Part shown: piece after piece, positions 16,827 through 25,403 of the stretch | Layout: every line of letters begins with the position of its first letter | Numbering within the stretch: the first letter of the stretch is position 1 | Assembly: GCA_965233625.1 (NCBI GenBank) | Contig: OZ247499.1 | Span: 4,154,001-4,218,000 of the forward strand | Source: G965233625 sp965233625 | Lineage (GTDB): Bacteria; Planctomycetota; Planctomycetia; Pirellulales; Pirellulaceae | DNA: 64,000 nt | Direction: 5' to 3' | The notes under the pieces: model-generated | What the model saw: the letters and a program-made list of their open reading frames with translations, nothing else | Told to the model about the DNA's origin: nothing | Database searches by the model: none | Position numbers and translations under genes: made by a program

Positions 16827-17654
16827 CTACATGCCAGGGTTGCCGGACGATTGGAAGGCGCGGATGGCGGCTTCAGTCGCTTCGATCCGTGCACGTTCCT
16901 GGGCGTCTTCGAGCATGCGGATAAGGATCGAGGTGATCTCGCTATGAACCGGTTCCGTCGCCCGCACCAGCAGCAATCCGCCCGAAATACGCATCACGCG
17001 CGGTGGCGCCGGGGCGCCGCCAGCGTGTAGATCCAGCGGCTTCGCGGTTTGCGTCTCGGGCGGCAGCACGCTTTCGATGGCGGCGATCAGCTTGTTGCCG
17101 GCCGGGTCGTTGGTCAGTAGCGGCCCCACGTTGTAGGTGTTCATACGCGGGTTCTGCTGGGCTGCTTCGTCCGTGGTCAGCCACAGGCATTCGTTACGGA
17201 TCATGTAGGCTAGGCCCATATCGCGGCAGATGATGCCCAGCGCCGCACGCAGCGAAACTTCCGACATCTTGGCGGTATAAACCGCATCGTTGGGGAACTG
17301 GATTTTCTGAATCGCAGCAAAATCCACGCGGAAATTCACGCGATGCTTTTCGGCAAAGTAGTCGATCACATCGGGAATGCCCGCCGCCTTAAAGTCAAAG
17401 CTGGTCTCTTCCTCCAGTGCTCCTAAAATGTTCTGCGTATGACGGTCCGCCAGTCGCAAAGCGTCACTGCGTCGCGGCGCCGGTTGTTCACCGGCTTCTT
17501 CCGCCTGGGTGGTTGCCGGCGGGGCGCCGGGCACTTCCGCAACGGCGGCCGGTTGCTTGGCGGCGGGCTCCTCCTGTTGGGCGTTAACATTTGCCGTCAG
17601 CAGAGCGGTTGCCGTGGCAAGAGCTGCACAGAGCATTGAGTGACGATTGAACAT
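16827..17654 (-). CDS. Exported STN-like (secretin/TonB short N-terminal) domain protein
   Basis: 275 residues from ATG 17654, with GGAG nine bases upstream; the frame above it is not needed. A signal peptide (FNRHSMLCAALATATALLTA) precedes a Pro/Ala/Glu linker, then a domain with VIDYFAEKHRVNFRVDF, SEVSLRAALGIICRDMGL and AYMIRNECLWLTT, which matches the beta-alpha-beta STN pattern found at the N-terminus of secretins and in many planctomycete proteins. The C-terminus is helical and charged (MLEDAQERARIEATEAAIRA). Probably periplasmic; partner unknown. Confidence 0.7.
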   Translation of the reverse strand: MFNRHSMLCAALATATALLTANVNAQQEEPAAKQPAAVAEVPGAPPATTQAEEAGEQPAPRRSDALRLADRHTQNILGALEEETSFDFKAAGIPDVIDYFAEKHRVNFRVDFAAIQKIQFPNDAVYTAKMSEVSLRAALGIICRDMGLAYMIRNECLWLTTDEAAQQNPRMNTYNVGPLLTNDPAGNKLIAAIESVLPPETQTAKPLDLHAGGAPAPPRVMRISGGLLLVRATEPVHSEITSILIRMLEDAQERARIEATEAAIRAFQSSGNPGM

Positions 17655-17809
17655 TGAGAAAACTCCGTGTAGCAGAATTATAATGTCGCGTGGCGATTCT
17701 ATTGTGGGATCGATGGGGTGCAACTGCACTCGCTGTCCTAGCCTAAACCGTGCTAAGATTCACGCAACTATTTCATCATGTTTTCCTCACGGACTGGATG
17801 CATCCACCG

Positions 17810-18271
17810 ATGAATGCGAACCACTATCTACGCCCAGAATTCCTGACGGTTGCAGCGATATTGCTGGTTTTAGCGTTTCTGCCGGGGTGCGATGTGCCGC
17901 GGGCCAGCTACGGCATCGACCCGGTGCATATCGATAGCAGCAATTTTCAGGAAGTCGTACTGAAGAATGAACAGCCCGTGCTGGTCGATGTGTGGATGTA
18001 CAATTGCGGCCCCTGCCGTCAGATGGCGCCGGAGATGGAAGAGCTTGCCGCCGACTTTGAACACATGGCCGTGGTGGGAAAATTAAACGCCGACGACAAT
18101 CCAGACCTGGCAGCGGAACTGGGCATCCGCTATCTGCCAACAGTTCTGATCTACTATCAAGGTGAACTGGTTTACGCCGACAGTGGCTTTCATAGTAAAG
18201 GCCGAATGACGCGCGAACTGGCGCCGCTGGTTCAGAAGTATGCTGCCGGCAAAGCCGAAGCTGGCAGCTAA
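17810..18271 (+). CDS. Lipoprotein thioredoxin-family protein
   Basis: 153 residues from ATG 17810 (alternatives at 17798 or GTG 17750). The N-terminus is a signal with lipobox LAFLPGC. The thioredoxin fold follows: VLVDVWMYNCGPCRQMAPEM, with the active site as CGPC, and cis-Pro segment RYLPTVLIY. It should reside on the periplasmic side, attached to a membrane, as a thiol-disulfide reductant or oxidase. It stands 54 bases before the CPBP protease gene on the same strand. Confidence 0.88.
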   Translation: MNANHYLRPEFLTVAAILLVLAFLPGCDVPRASYGIDPVHIDSSNFQEVVLKNEQPVLVDVWMYNCGPCRQMAPEMEELAADFEHMAVVGKLNADDNPDLAAELGIRYLPTVLIYYQGELVYADSGFHSKGRMTRELAPLVQKYAAGKAEAGS

Positions 18272-18324
18272 CGGGCCACGCCCGATGATGAACAACCTCT
18301 GAGATACCGCTCCAGGCAGATTCG

Positions 18325-19503
18325 ATGACCGATCCGCAAGACAGTCCTCTGCCTGACGGGCAGCCGCCATCGAGTCCGTTCGCAGAAGCAGCGGGCGACT
18401 ACCACCAGCAAACGCCGCGGCCTGCCGAAGCGAATCCCTACGAAACGCCCGTCAACGCGCAAGGTCAGCCGGACCCTGTAGTGGCGGCAAACGATGCCGG
18501 GAAGCCCGCCTTGCCGCATCCGAACATTGGATGGGGCATTCTGTGGACCCTCTTTCTAATGGTGACGCAGATCGGTACGGGCATCGTCACCTTGATCCTG
18601 ATCGCCGTCGCTCTGGTTGCCACCGGGGTTTCACCGCAGGTGCTTCAGCAGAAGTTGCCTGAATGGGAGCCGGTGATGTTGCCCATCGGGACGCTGACCA
18701 TTGTGCTGGCGGCCATCGGCATCGCGGTGATTGTTTTCCGTCGCGATACGGTGCGGCTGCTGGGTCTGCGAAGTTTTACACCGCTGCAGATGCTGGTCAC
18801 GGTGCGACTGGTGCTCCCACACGCCATCGTGGCAGGGGAAATAGGCAACCTCGCAATGGAGTTTCTGCCTTCATGGGGGCTGGAGAGCTTTCAGACCTTC
18901 AGCCAGGAGAACATGCTACTGGTGCTTGTCACTGCGGCATTGTTCCCCGGCATTGGGGAAGAAATCTTCTTCCGCGGTTTTTTAAGTCGCGGCTTGATTG
19001 GCAATCATGGTGTAATCGCCGGAGCCATTCTCTCGTCGCTGTTGTTCGCGTTGATTCACATGTTGCCGGTGCAGGTCTGCGTTACCTTTGTGGCAGGTCT
19101 GACGCTGCAATACGTTTTTCTAACCACGCGATCTCTATGGACGTCGATCGCCTTTCACTCGGTCAATAACGCGCTCGCCTTTTTGATGATGCGCTACGGC
19201 GTTCTGCTGCCGATTCAAGGCGTCACGGTAGCAGCTGAAGGCACGGTAGCGCACACGCCCGTGCCGCTGCTGCTGGTTTCGCTGGCTTGCTGCGGCGTGT
19301 TGCTTGCGGTGCTGTATTACGGTCGCACGGTGTGGGTTACCCCTGAAGGCGCACCGTGGAACCCAGGCTATTTTTCCACCGCTGCTCCGCCAGCATCCAC
19401 CGGCGTTAAGGCGCACGTAGGGTCGCCGCCGTGGCCATTGCTGCTTGCCGCCGAGCTGATGTTCCTGGGCTTTATCGCAACGCTGGCCTATTCAGTGGGC
19501 TGA
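18325..19503 (+). CDS. CPBP family intramembrane glutamic endopeptidase (Abi/CAAX protease)
   Basis: 392 residues. A ~60-residue hydrophilic Pro-rich N-terminus is followed by about eight membrane segments. The CPBP signature is present: GIGEEIFFRGFLSRGL (the EExxxR motif) and, further on, FALIHMLPVQ with the His motif, then SLWTSIAFHSVNNALAF with the HSxxN motif. Family members cut within the membrane; substrates differ by organism. The C-terminus has an extra hydrophilic loop and a last helix. Its 3' end overlaps that of the convergent GGDEF gene by 16 bases. Confidence 0.9.
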   Translation: MTDPQDSPLPDGQPPSSPFAEAAGDYHQQTPRPAEANPYETPVNAQGQPDPVVAANDAGKPALPHPNIGWGILWTLFLMVTQIGTGIVTLILIAVALVATGVSPQVLQQKLPEWEPVMLPIGTLTIVLAAIGIAVIVFRRDTVRLLGLRSFTPLQMLVTVRLVLPHAIVAGEIGNLAMEFLPSWGLESFQTFSQENMLLVLVTAALFPGIGEEIFFRGFLSRGLIGNHGVIAGAILSSLLFALIHMLPVQVCVTFVAGLTLQYVFLTTRSLWTSIAFHSVNNALAFLMMRYGVLLPIQGVTVAAEGTVAHTPVPLLLVSLACCGVLLAVLYYGRTVWVTPEGAPWNPGYFSTAAPPASTGVKAHVGSPPWPLLLAAELMFLGFIATLAYSVG

Positions 19504-20396
19504 TCGCCGCTGTCAGACGCTGTGCAGACACGATTACGGCCGCTTGATTTAGCTTCGTACAACTTAGCGTCGGCAAGCTCAATCAGTGCGGACGGCGTCA
19601 TCAACTTATTGCCCAGCGTTTCAGCTACGCCGATGCTGATAGTGATATCCAGCGAAAGTGGATCCACGTTGAACGGAAGATTGGCAATCACTTCGCGCAG
19701 CTGCTCTGCGACGTCCACCGCTTCTTCAACCGTAGAATCGCCCAGAATGATGGCGAACTCTTCACCACCAAACCGCCCCAGCATCTCGTCCTTACGCAGC
19801 AGGGACCGGCAGCGGTCGCATAGCTGACGCAGAATGCTGTCGCCCACCATGTGGCCATGCGTGTCGTTGACCAGCTTGAAGCAATCCACATCCAGCAAGA
19901 GCAGGCACAGCGGACGTTTTAGCCGGTAAGAGCGGGAAAGTTCGCGGTCCAGCGATTCCATCAGATACCGCTTGTTGTAAGCCAGCGTCAGTCCGTCGGT
20001 GGTCATCATCTGATACACCGCTTCGTGGTACTGCGCCTCGATGTGGTCGTCTGACAGAAACTTGAAAATATGGTTGCCCACGCAGATACGGTCACCGGCG
20101 TCCAGCAACTGCCGCGAGGCGCGGACGTCGTTCACAAACGTGCCGTTGGTGCTGCCCAGATCCGTTATATAGAAGCCGTCGTTGTCCCATTCGATAATGG
20201 CGTGCCGACGCGAAACAGAGTCGTCCGCCAGCACAATCTGACAGGCCGGTTCGCGTCCGATGATGACCGCCCCCCGCGAAAGATCCACCAGACCGGCGCT
20301 GCCGCAGGCTGGATAAATCTGCACGAGGCTGCCGCCGCAACTGGCGCCGGAGCCTTTGGCTAGTAGATCGCGGGGCGTCTGTGGAACGGTCTGCAT
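19488..20396 (-). CDS. FHA-GGDEF protein, predicted diguanylate cyclase
   Basis: 302 residues from ATG 20396. Residues ~30-120 form an FHA phosphothreonine-binding domain with GREPACQIVLADDSVSRRHA and LGSTNGTFVN. Residues ~150-295 form a GGDEF domain with LLLDVDCFKLVNDTHGH and the active site GGEEF, consistent with cyclic-di-GMP synthesis. The position of the inhibitory RxxD site, five residues before GGEEF, reads RKDE, so product inhibition may be reduced. No membrane segment; cytoplasmic. FHA suggests control by a Ser/Thr kinase. The start could be upstream at 20465. Confidence 0.9.
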   Translation of the reverse strand: MQTVPQTPRDLLAKGSGASCGGSLVQIYPACGSAGLVDLSRGAVIIGREPACQIVLADDSVSRRHAIIEWDNDGFYITDLGSTNGTFVNDVRASRQLLDAGDRICVGNHIFKFLSDDHIEAQYHEAVYQMMTTDGLTLAYNKRYLMESLDRELSRSYRLKRPLCLLLLDVDCFKLVNDTHGHMVGDSILRQLCDRCRSLLRKDEMLGRFGGEEFAIILGDSTVEEAVDVAEQLREVIANLPFNVDPLSLDITISIGVAETLGNKLMTPSALIELADAKLYEAKSSGRNRVCTASDSGDQPTE

Positions 20397-20585
20397 ACTG
20401 GAAGCTCGATAGCCTGGCTGCACGGCGATGGTTGAAAGTCTACGAAGTAATAAAGCATAGGACACAAATCAAAGTGCAGATTCGAGCGAACCTTTATTGT
20501 CGCGATCGCAGATCCCGGCAGTTACAATCTGCGGGTAATTCATGTCAGGTAAAGCGGTTATTCAACATCTACTGGAGAAACAACC

Positions 20586-21140
20586 ATGAAAAGTTTTCGC
20601 CCCTCGAACTGCGTTCTGCTGCTTGCAATCCTTACAGCCGGATTTACCGGCAGCCATTGTGCAGCGGCTGAAGAGGCGCCCGCTCAAGAGACATTCCGCA
20701 CATCGACGGTCGACTTCGGCATTGTCGTCAGCGATCTGGATGCTTCGGTCAAGTTCTACACGCAGGCGCTGGGTTTGAAGAAAACGGGCGGCTTCAAAGT
20801 AGCAGCCAGTTTCGCCAAGGATACGGGCCTGACCGACAATCTGCCGCTGGAGATCGTCATCCTAAAAGCAGGCGATGCTAAAACTGCAACCAACGTCAAA
20901 CTGATGCAAGTCGCCGGCGCCAAACCCAAACCTGCGGACAACACGTTCATTCACAGTCAACTAGGCGTTAGCTATCTGACGCTGCACATCAACAGCACCA
21001 GCGCCGCGATGGAAAAGCTGAAAGCAGCCGGCATCAAGCCCATTGCCAATGGCACCGTTGAGTTGCCCAGCCCCGGTGTCTTTCTCACCATCGTCCGCGA
21101 TCCGGACGGCAACCTGGTTGAACTGGTCGGGCCAAAGTAA
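20586..21140 (+). CDS. Exported VOC (glyoxalase/bleomycin resistance-like) superfamily protein
   Basis: 184 residues with ATG preceded by CTGGAG. A signal peptide (VLLLAILTAGFTGSHCAAA) is followed by a VOC fold with two beta-alpha-beta-beta-beta modules: VDFGIVVSDLDASVKFYTQ and then FLTIVRDPDGNLVELVGP. VOC proteins are metal-dependent lyases, dioxygenases or binding proteins. Export is unusual for the family; the substrate cannot be inferred. The neighbouring ThuA protein is also exported. Confidence 0.82.
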   Translation: MKSFRPSNCVLLLAILTAGFTGSHCAAAEEAPAQETFRTSTVDFGIVVSDLDASVKFYTQALGLKKTGGFKVAASFAKDTGLTDNLPLEIVILKAGDAKTATNVKLMQVAGAKPKPADNTFIHSQLGVSYLTLHINSTSAAMEKLKAAGIKPIANGTVELPSPGVFLTIVRDPDGNLVELVGPK

Positions 21141-21202
21141 CAAGACAATCGGCTCGCAGAGAAAACGTCGCGTTCTCCCTCCTCCACTGAAAGACGAAAC
21201 AC

Positions 21203-21345
21203 CAACCCGAAGCGCGAGCGAGGGACGCCCCGCGCTGCCCGCGAATGGCCCGTCAGGAAAACTATCGGCTCGCAGCTATTTCGCCAAAAGTCCTTGTTTT
21301 AAGCACTCAATCAACCGCCCCTCGCTCGCGCTTCGGGTTAGTTTA
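21203..21345 (+). repeat. MITE-like element, copy 2, about 145 bp with terminal inverted repeats
   Basis: The left end (CCAACCCGAAGCGCGAGCGA) and right end (TCGCTCGCGCTTCGGGTTAG) are inverted repeats. The interior GCCAAAAGTCCTTGTTTT and AAGCACTCAATCAA matches the reverse complement of the element at 4584-4736 (GCCAAAACACCTTGTTTT, GCACTAAATCAA). It lies between the VOC and ThuA genes and has no coding potential. Confidence 0.8.
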
Positions 21346-21399
21346 TAAGCCAAAAGCTTGTATCCAATGCCTCCACCCACTTCTCACCTGAAAGAAATT

Positions 21400-22275
21400 A
21401 TGCGTATTTGCACTGCGTTATTACTGTTGTTCGCGATCCTCACCCCGGTTGTTGCTAGGGGTGAAGATCCGCAGGTTAAGGACCCCAAGAGCCAGGGGCT
21501 GAATGTCTCTGCGCGGGTCAAGCCGCAGAAGGCACGCCGGCTGTTGATCTTCACCTATGCGGCGGGCTTCCGGCACAGTTCCATTAACACCGGCGCCAGC
21601 GCGATCATGCTGATGGGCCGTCAGACCGGCGCCTTCGATGCAACAATTAGCAGCGACCCGGCGATCTTCAGCGCAGAGAGTCTGAAGGAATTCAACGGCG
21701 TGATGCTGGTTAACACGACGGGCAACTGGCTGCAGAAGAAGGGTGAGAAAACATCCAAGGAAATCATCGACGGTCGCAAACAGGCGTTGCTTGATTTCGT
21801 CCGCAGCGGCAAGGGCATTGCGGGCTGTCATGCGGCATCCGATTCCAACTACAACTGGAAGGAATACGGAGAAATGATCGGCGGATACTTTGATGGCCAC
21901 CCGTGGCACACGAAAATCAGCGTCAGCCTTGAAGAACCAGATCACACGCTGTTAAAAGCGTTTGACGGCAAGAGTTTTGAAGTCACCGACGAAATCTATC
22001 AGTTCAAAGATCCGTACTCGCGCGATAACCTGCGTGTGCTGCTGACGCTGGATAACAACTCTGTGGACGCCAACCGCGGACGTCGCAAGGACAGAGATTT
22101 CGCCATCGCCTGGATTCGTAGTTACGGCAAAGGCCGCGTGTTCTACAGCTCGCTGGGCCACCGGGAAGAAATCTACCGCAACCCGGCTGTAATGCAGTTT
22201 TATCTGGACGGGCTGCAATACGCCCTGGGCGATCTGCCCGCCGACGCCACGCCTTCCAGCAAGGCTGGTAAATAA
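21400..22275 (+). CDS. Exported ThuA domain-containing protein
   Basis: 291 residues from ATG 21400. A signal peptide (MRICTALLLLFAILTPVVA) is followed by the ThuA fold, a class-I amidotransferase-like domain: TYAAGFRHSSINTGASA, SGKGIAGCHAASDSNYN, and GGYFDGHPWHTKISV. The C-terminal ARIRSYGKGRVFYSSLGHRE-type segment is present as AWIRSYGKGRVFYSSLGH. ThuA-like proteins are numerous in planctomycetes, often in glycan or sugar degradation loci; the rhizobial founder acts in trehalose use. Catalytic function here is not established. Confidence 0.87.
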   Translation: MRICTALLLLFAILTPVVARGEDPQVKDPKSQGLNVSARVKPQKARRLLIFTYAAGFRHSSINTGASAIMLMGRQTGAFDATISSDPAIFSAESLKEFNGVMLVNTTGNWLQKKGEKTSKEIIDGRKQALLDFVRSGKGIAGCHAASDSNYNWKEYGEMIGGYFDGHPWHTKISVSLEEPDHTLLKAFDGKSFEVTDEIYQFKDPYSRDNLRVLLTLDNNSVDANRGRRKDRDFAIAWIRSYGKGRVFYSSLGHREEIYRNPAVMQFYLDGLQYALGDLPADATPSSKAGK

Positions 22276-22331
22276 CTGGCATTCCGGTGCGCCGCCGCGC
22301 GCCGGATACGCCGTTGGCTACGCCTGCGAGA

Positions 22332-22502
22332 TTATTCGTCTTCGCGGGCTTCGATACAGCGGATGCCCCAGGTGCGAAGCAGGTGCTTCAGCGCCTGGCG
22401 CAGACGGCGGTAGGCTTGTCCGTTGACGTTTTCCGGGATTGAAACACGCAACGTGAATTCGCGTTTTTCAAAGCCCGGCGGCTGTGTGGGGGCGATGCTC
22501 AT
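22332..22502 (-). CDS. Small protein of 56 residues, unknown function
   Basis: An open frame from ATG 22502 to TAA 22332, too short for a default gene list. It translates to a charged alpha/beta sequence: segments FEKREFTLRVSIPENVNG, QAYRRLRQALKHLLRTWGIR and CIEAREDE. The regular codon use with G/C third positions, the amphipathic helix and the absence of another gene in this 400-base gap argue that it is real. The sequence could be a small RNA- or protein-binding factor, but I recognise no family. The gene is convergent with ThuA and divergent from the MMPL exporter. Confidence 0.6.
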   Translation of the reverse strand: MSIAPTQPPGFEKREFTLRVSIPENVNGQAYRRLRQALKHLLRTWGIRCIEAREDE

Positions 22503-22683
22503 GGGGAAGCGTCCATCCTTGGCTAGAGCGTGAAGATAAGATCCCGCAGCTGATGAGGGGCGGCATGTTTACCCGGTTAGGCGCACGTTTGTATAGGCCA
22601 GTTTTTTCGCACGGTGGTGACTACAATGGTGAGGTCCGCCATCATGCTGGCAGCGTTTTGAAACTCTGACCTGGGAAACTGCT

Positions 22684-24954
22684 TTGCGCCGATTTGCTGG
22701 ATGGCTTGTTGCCGGAAGATGGCCGCTGCTTGCGCTGGCCGCCATCATGGCAGGGCTATCATTTCTGCCCGCGCAGAATTTGCAGTACGACCGCAGCGTG
22801 GAGAATATGTTTCCACCTGACGATCCGCTCCTGCCGCCGTACCAGCGTCTAAAAGAGAATTTCGGCGGCAACGAAGTTGTGTTGGCCGTCTATGAAGATA
22901 AAGAGCTGTTTGCCAAAGACAAAAGCGGGCTGAAGCGGGCGCGTGAGTTCGCCGCCCGGCTGAAGAAAGTCGAAGGCGTGAAAGCCGTCATGGGAGCTGG
23001 CGAAATTGACGGCTTGCTGGGGCTAGCTGGTGGCTTAACCAGCGATAGCAACGCTGCGGCTGCTTTCCGCGAAGTCTTCGTTTCGTACACGCACAACCGC
23101 CAGGCCGACGTGGCCGCCGTCGTCTGCATCCTGCAACCTTCATCCCCAGAACGCCGCGACGCGCGCGAGATTGTGGACGAACTTCGTCGTGTCGCCGCGA
23201 CGATGCCCGGCGGCATGGTGGCTGGTGAACCGGTGATGATCGTCGACGGGTTCCGCTATGTGGAGGAAGACGGAGAGCGGCTTAGTCTGTGGTCCACGGT
23301 GCTGCTGGGCGGCGTCATCGTGCTCTGTTTCCGCAGCCTGCGGTGGCTGTTGATCCCGCTGGCTGTGGTGCATCTGGCGTTGATTATGACGCGTGCGTCG
23401 CTGGCTCTGGCCGGGATGCAGTTGAGCATGGTCAGTTCTATGCTGACAGCGATTGTCACCGTGGTGGCGGTTGCCACGGTGGTGCATTTAATCGTCCGCT
23501 TCCGCCAGGCGCGGCGCGAAGGACTGTCGCCCCGGGAAGCTTACATGCAGGCCGCCACGTTGCTGATCGCGCCGGTGTTCTGGGCGTGTGCTACAGACGC
23601 CGTCGGCTTCCTGGCGCTGACGCGTGCCGCTGCCGGGCCGGTACAGGACTTTGGCTGGATGATGGCGATAGGCAGCCTGCTGGTGTTGCCCGCCATGGCG
23701 CTGCTGACGCCGGGCATGGCGTTGCTGGGGCGGTGGGACGCCGACCCGGCGATGGCCTGGGGCGAAGGCCGCTTGACCCGCGTTCTCGATTGGCTCGCGG
23801 GCATCGTGCGGCGTTACCCGCTGATGTGTGGCGGCGGCATGTTGCTGCTGGCCGCGTTCATGCTGGGCGGGCTGTTCTTCACCGAAGTAGAAACCGATTT
23901 CACCCGCAACTTCCGCCGCGATAGCCCGGTCGTACGTTCGTATGATTTTGTCGAAACACGTCTCGGCGGCGCCGGTGTGTGGGACATCATCGTGCCGGCG
24001 CCAGATGAGATTACGCCCGAGTTCGCCGCCAAGGTCCGCAACCTGGAGAACCGACTGCGGGAGATCAAGGCGCCTGGTCCCGATGGCAAGATGCGGCCCG
24101 GACTGACCAAAGTCATCAGCCTGATCGACGCCACTGATGCGATGACTTATCTGCCGTTTATCGGGCGCCGATCGGATTCGCTGCGCATTGTTGTGTTATC
24201 CAGAGCGATTCCAGAATTTGCCGACGCGTTGCATCATCAGCCAGAAGACGGCCAGCACTTATTGCGGATTATGATCCGCGCGCGTGAGCGTGAGGATGCT
24301 GCGATAAAACTGCAGCTCATCCGTGAAGTTGAAAAGATCGCCCGCGAAGAATTCCCGCCCACCGGCGCGGCCGATACGGTGGAAACACGCGGCGCCGAAG
24401 TGACGGGTTTTTACGTGATGCTGGCCAACATCATCCGCGGCATCATCGCCGACCAGTGGATCACGTTCGCATGGGCTGCCGCCGGCGCCGGGCTGATGAT
24501 GGTGCTGGCGTTCCGCAGCTTAAGGCTTGCTTTAGTTGCACTAGTGCCGAACACGCTGCCAGTGCTGATGGTGCTGGGCGGGCTGGGCTGGTGTGGCATT
24601 CCCATGAACATGGGCGCCGCGATGATTGCCGCTGTTTCGATGGGCCTTTCGGTAGATAGCTCTATCCATTACATCTTCGACTTCTCCCGCGCCCGGCGGC
24701 GGGGATGCACCGTAGCCGAATCGATCAAGCACGCGCAACAGACCGTCGGCCGCGCCATGGTGTTCTCAACGCTCGCCTTAATCGCCGGTTTCTGCGTGCT
24801 CTGCATCAGCAACTTCATTCCCACCGTCTACTTCGGCGCGCTCGTCAGCCTCGCCATGGCAGGCGGCCTGGCAGGCAACCTGCTCATTCTACCCATGCTG
24901 CTGCAACTCACGCATCGCGACCCTAAGACTGAACCGGTTGCGGAATCTCGGTAA
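22684..24954 (+). CDS. MMPL/RND family transporter
   Basis: 756 residues from a TTG start with GGGA upstream. Two homologous halves each with a first helix, a large extracytoplasmic loop and a five-helix bundle: FAGWLVAGRWPLLALAAIM opens the first half; the helical bundles contain SMVSSMLTAIVTVVAVATVV and AAMIAAVSMGLSVDSSIHY. The spacing and the GLSVDSSIHY-like motif match RND exporters of the MMPL/hopanoid (HpnN-like) class that carry lipids or hydrophobic compounds across the inner membrane by proton exchange. Full length at ~750 residues. No cognate periplasmic adaptor is encoded nearby. Confidence 0.9.
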   Translation: MRRFAGWLVAGRWPLLALAAIMAGLSFLPAQNLQYDRSVENMFPPDDPLLPPYQRLKENFGGNEVVLAVYEDKELFAKDKSGLKRAREFAARLKKVEGVKAVMGAGEIDGLLGLAGGLTSDSNAAAAFREVFVSYTHNRQADVAAVVCILQPSSPERRDAREIVDELRRVAATMPGGMVAGEPVMIVDGFRYVEEDGERLSLWSTVLLGGVIVLCFRSLRWLLIPLAVVHLALIMTRASLALAGMQLSMVSSMLTAIVTVVAVATVVHLIVRFRQARREGLSPREAYMQAATLLIAPVFWACATDAVGFLALTRAAAGPVQDFGWMMAIGSLLVLPAMALLTPGMALLGRWDADPAMAWGEGRLTRVLDWLAGIVRRYPLMCGGGMLLLAAFMLGGLFFTEVETDFTRNFRRDSPVVRSYDFVETRLGGAGVWDIIVPAPDEITPEFAAKVRNLENRLREIKAPGPDGKMRPGLTKVISLIDATDAMTYLPFIGRRSDSLRIVVLSRAIPEFADALHHQPEDGQHLLRIMIRAREREDAAIKLQLIREVEKIAREEFPPTGAADTVETRGAEVTGFYVMLANIIRGIIADQWITFAWAAAGAGLMMVLAFRSLRLALVALVPNTLPVLMVLGGLGWCGIPMNMGAAMIAAVSMGLSVDSSIHYIFDFSRARRRGCTVAESIKHAQQTVGRAMVFSTLALIAGFCVLCISNFIPTVYFGALVSLAMAGGLAGNLLILPMLLQLTHRDPKTEPVAESR

Positions 24955-24966
24955 TGCCTTTCGCGT

Positions 24967-25209
24967 TTAAGATGCGTACCTCATGGTTCCCTGTAGTTCG
25001 TCGTGCTCAATCAGGTTTGCTTGACGCAATTCAAGCATGATGCGGTAGGCGGTTGGTCGAGAAATTTGAAGCGTCGGCATCAGTTCATTGACGACATCGG
25101 AGTAACGGCGCCAGGACTTTACTTTCATCACATGGCACAAAACCGCGATCCGGGTCTGACTTAGTTCCCGCCCCAGATGATGCCTGTATTCATTGAACAC
25201 GCAGAACAT
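24967..25209 (-). CDS. Small winged-helix/MarR-like DNA-binding protein
   Basis: 80 residues. Its body reads as one winged helix-turn-helix: LSQTRIAVLCHVMKV, then the HTH MPTLQISRPTAYRIMLELRQ with TLQISRPTAYRIML as recognition region, then a short wing (LIEHDELQGTMRYAS). It is shorter than full MarR proteins and lacks the long dimerisation helices, so it may be a transposon- or phage-derived regulator, or a standalone domain. It is convergent with the MMPL gene (12-base gap). Confidence 0.6.
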   Translation of the reverse strand: MFCVFNEYRHHLGRELSQTRIAVLCHVMKVKSWRRYSDVVNELMPTLQISRPTAYRIMLELRQANLIEHDELQGTMRYAS

Positions 25210-25322
25210 AGATCAGCCCTGATGAGCCTTAATCGTGAGTATGTTGCAACAGTAAACGATACGCGTTTCACCACACCACAGCCAGCCGCGAATCCCGGTG
25301 GTAGTTGAGCAAGCTAAATGCT

Positions 25323-25356
25323 CAAAATAAAGAAGGAGCCAGTACAAGCTGACTCC
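25323..25356 (-). terminator. Rho-independent terminator for the Asn/Arg/Tyr-rich gene
   Basis: On the minus strand a stem GGAGTCAG/CTGGCTCC (one mismatch, loop CTTGTA-like) is followed by TTCTTTATTTT. It lies about 50 bases beyond the stop of the gene at 25404-25826. Confidence 0.65.
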
Positions 25357-25403
25357 TCGGAGGTTTCTAGCGGTCGTGTAGCCGCGTTTACCATATCCAG
25401 CGG

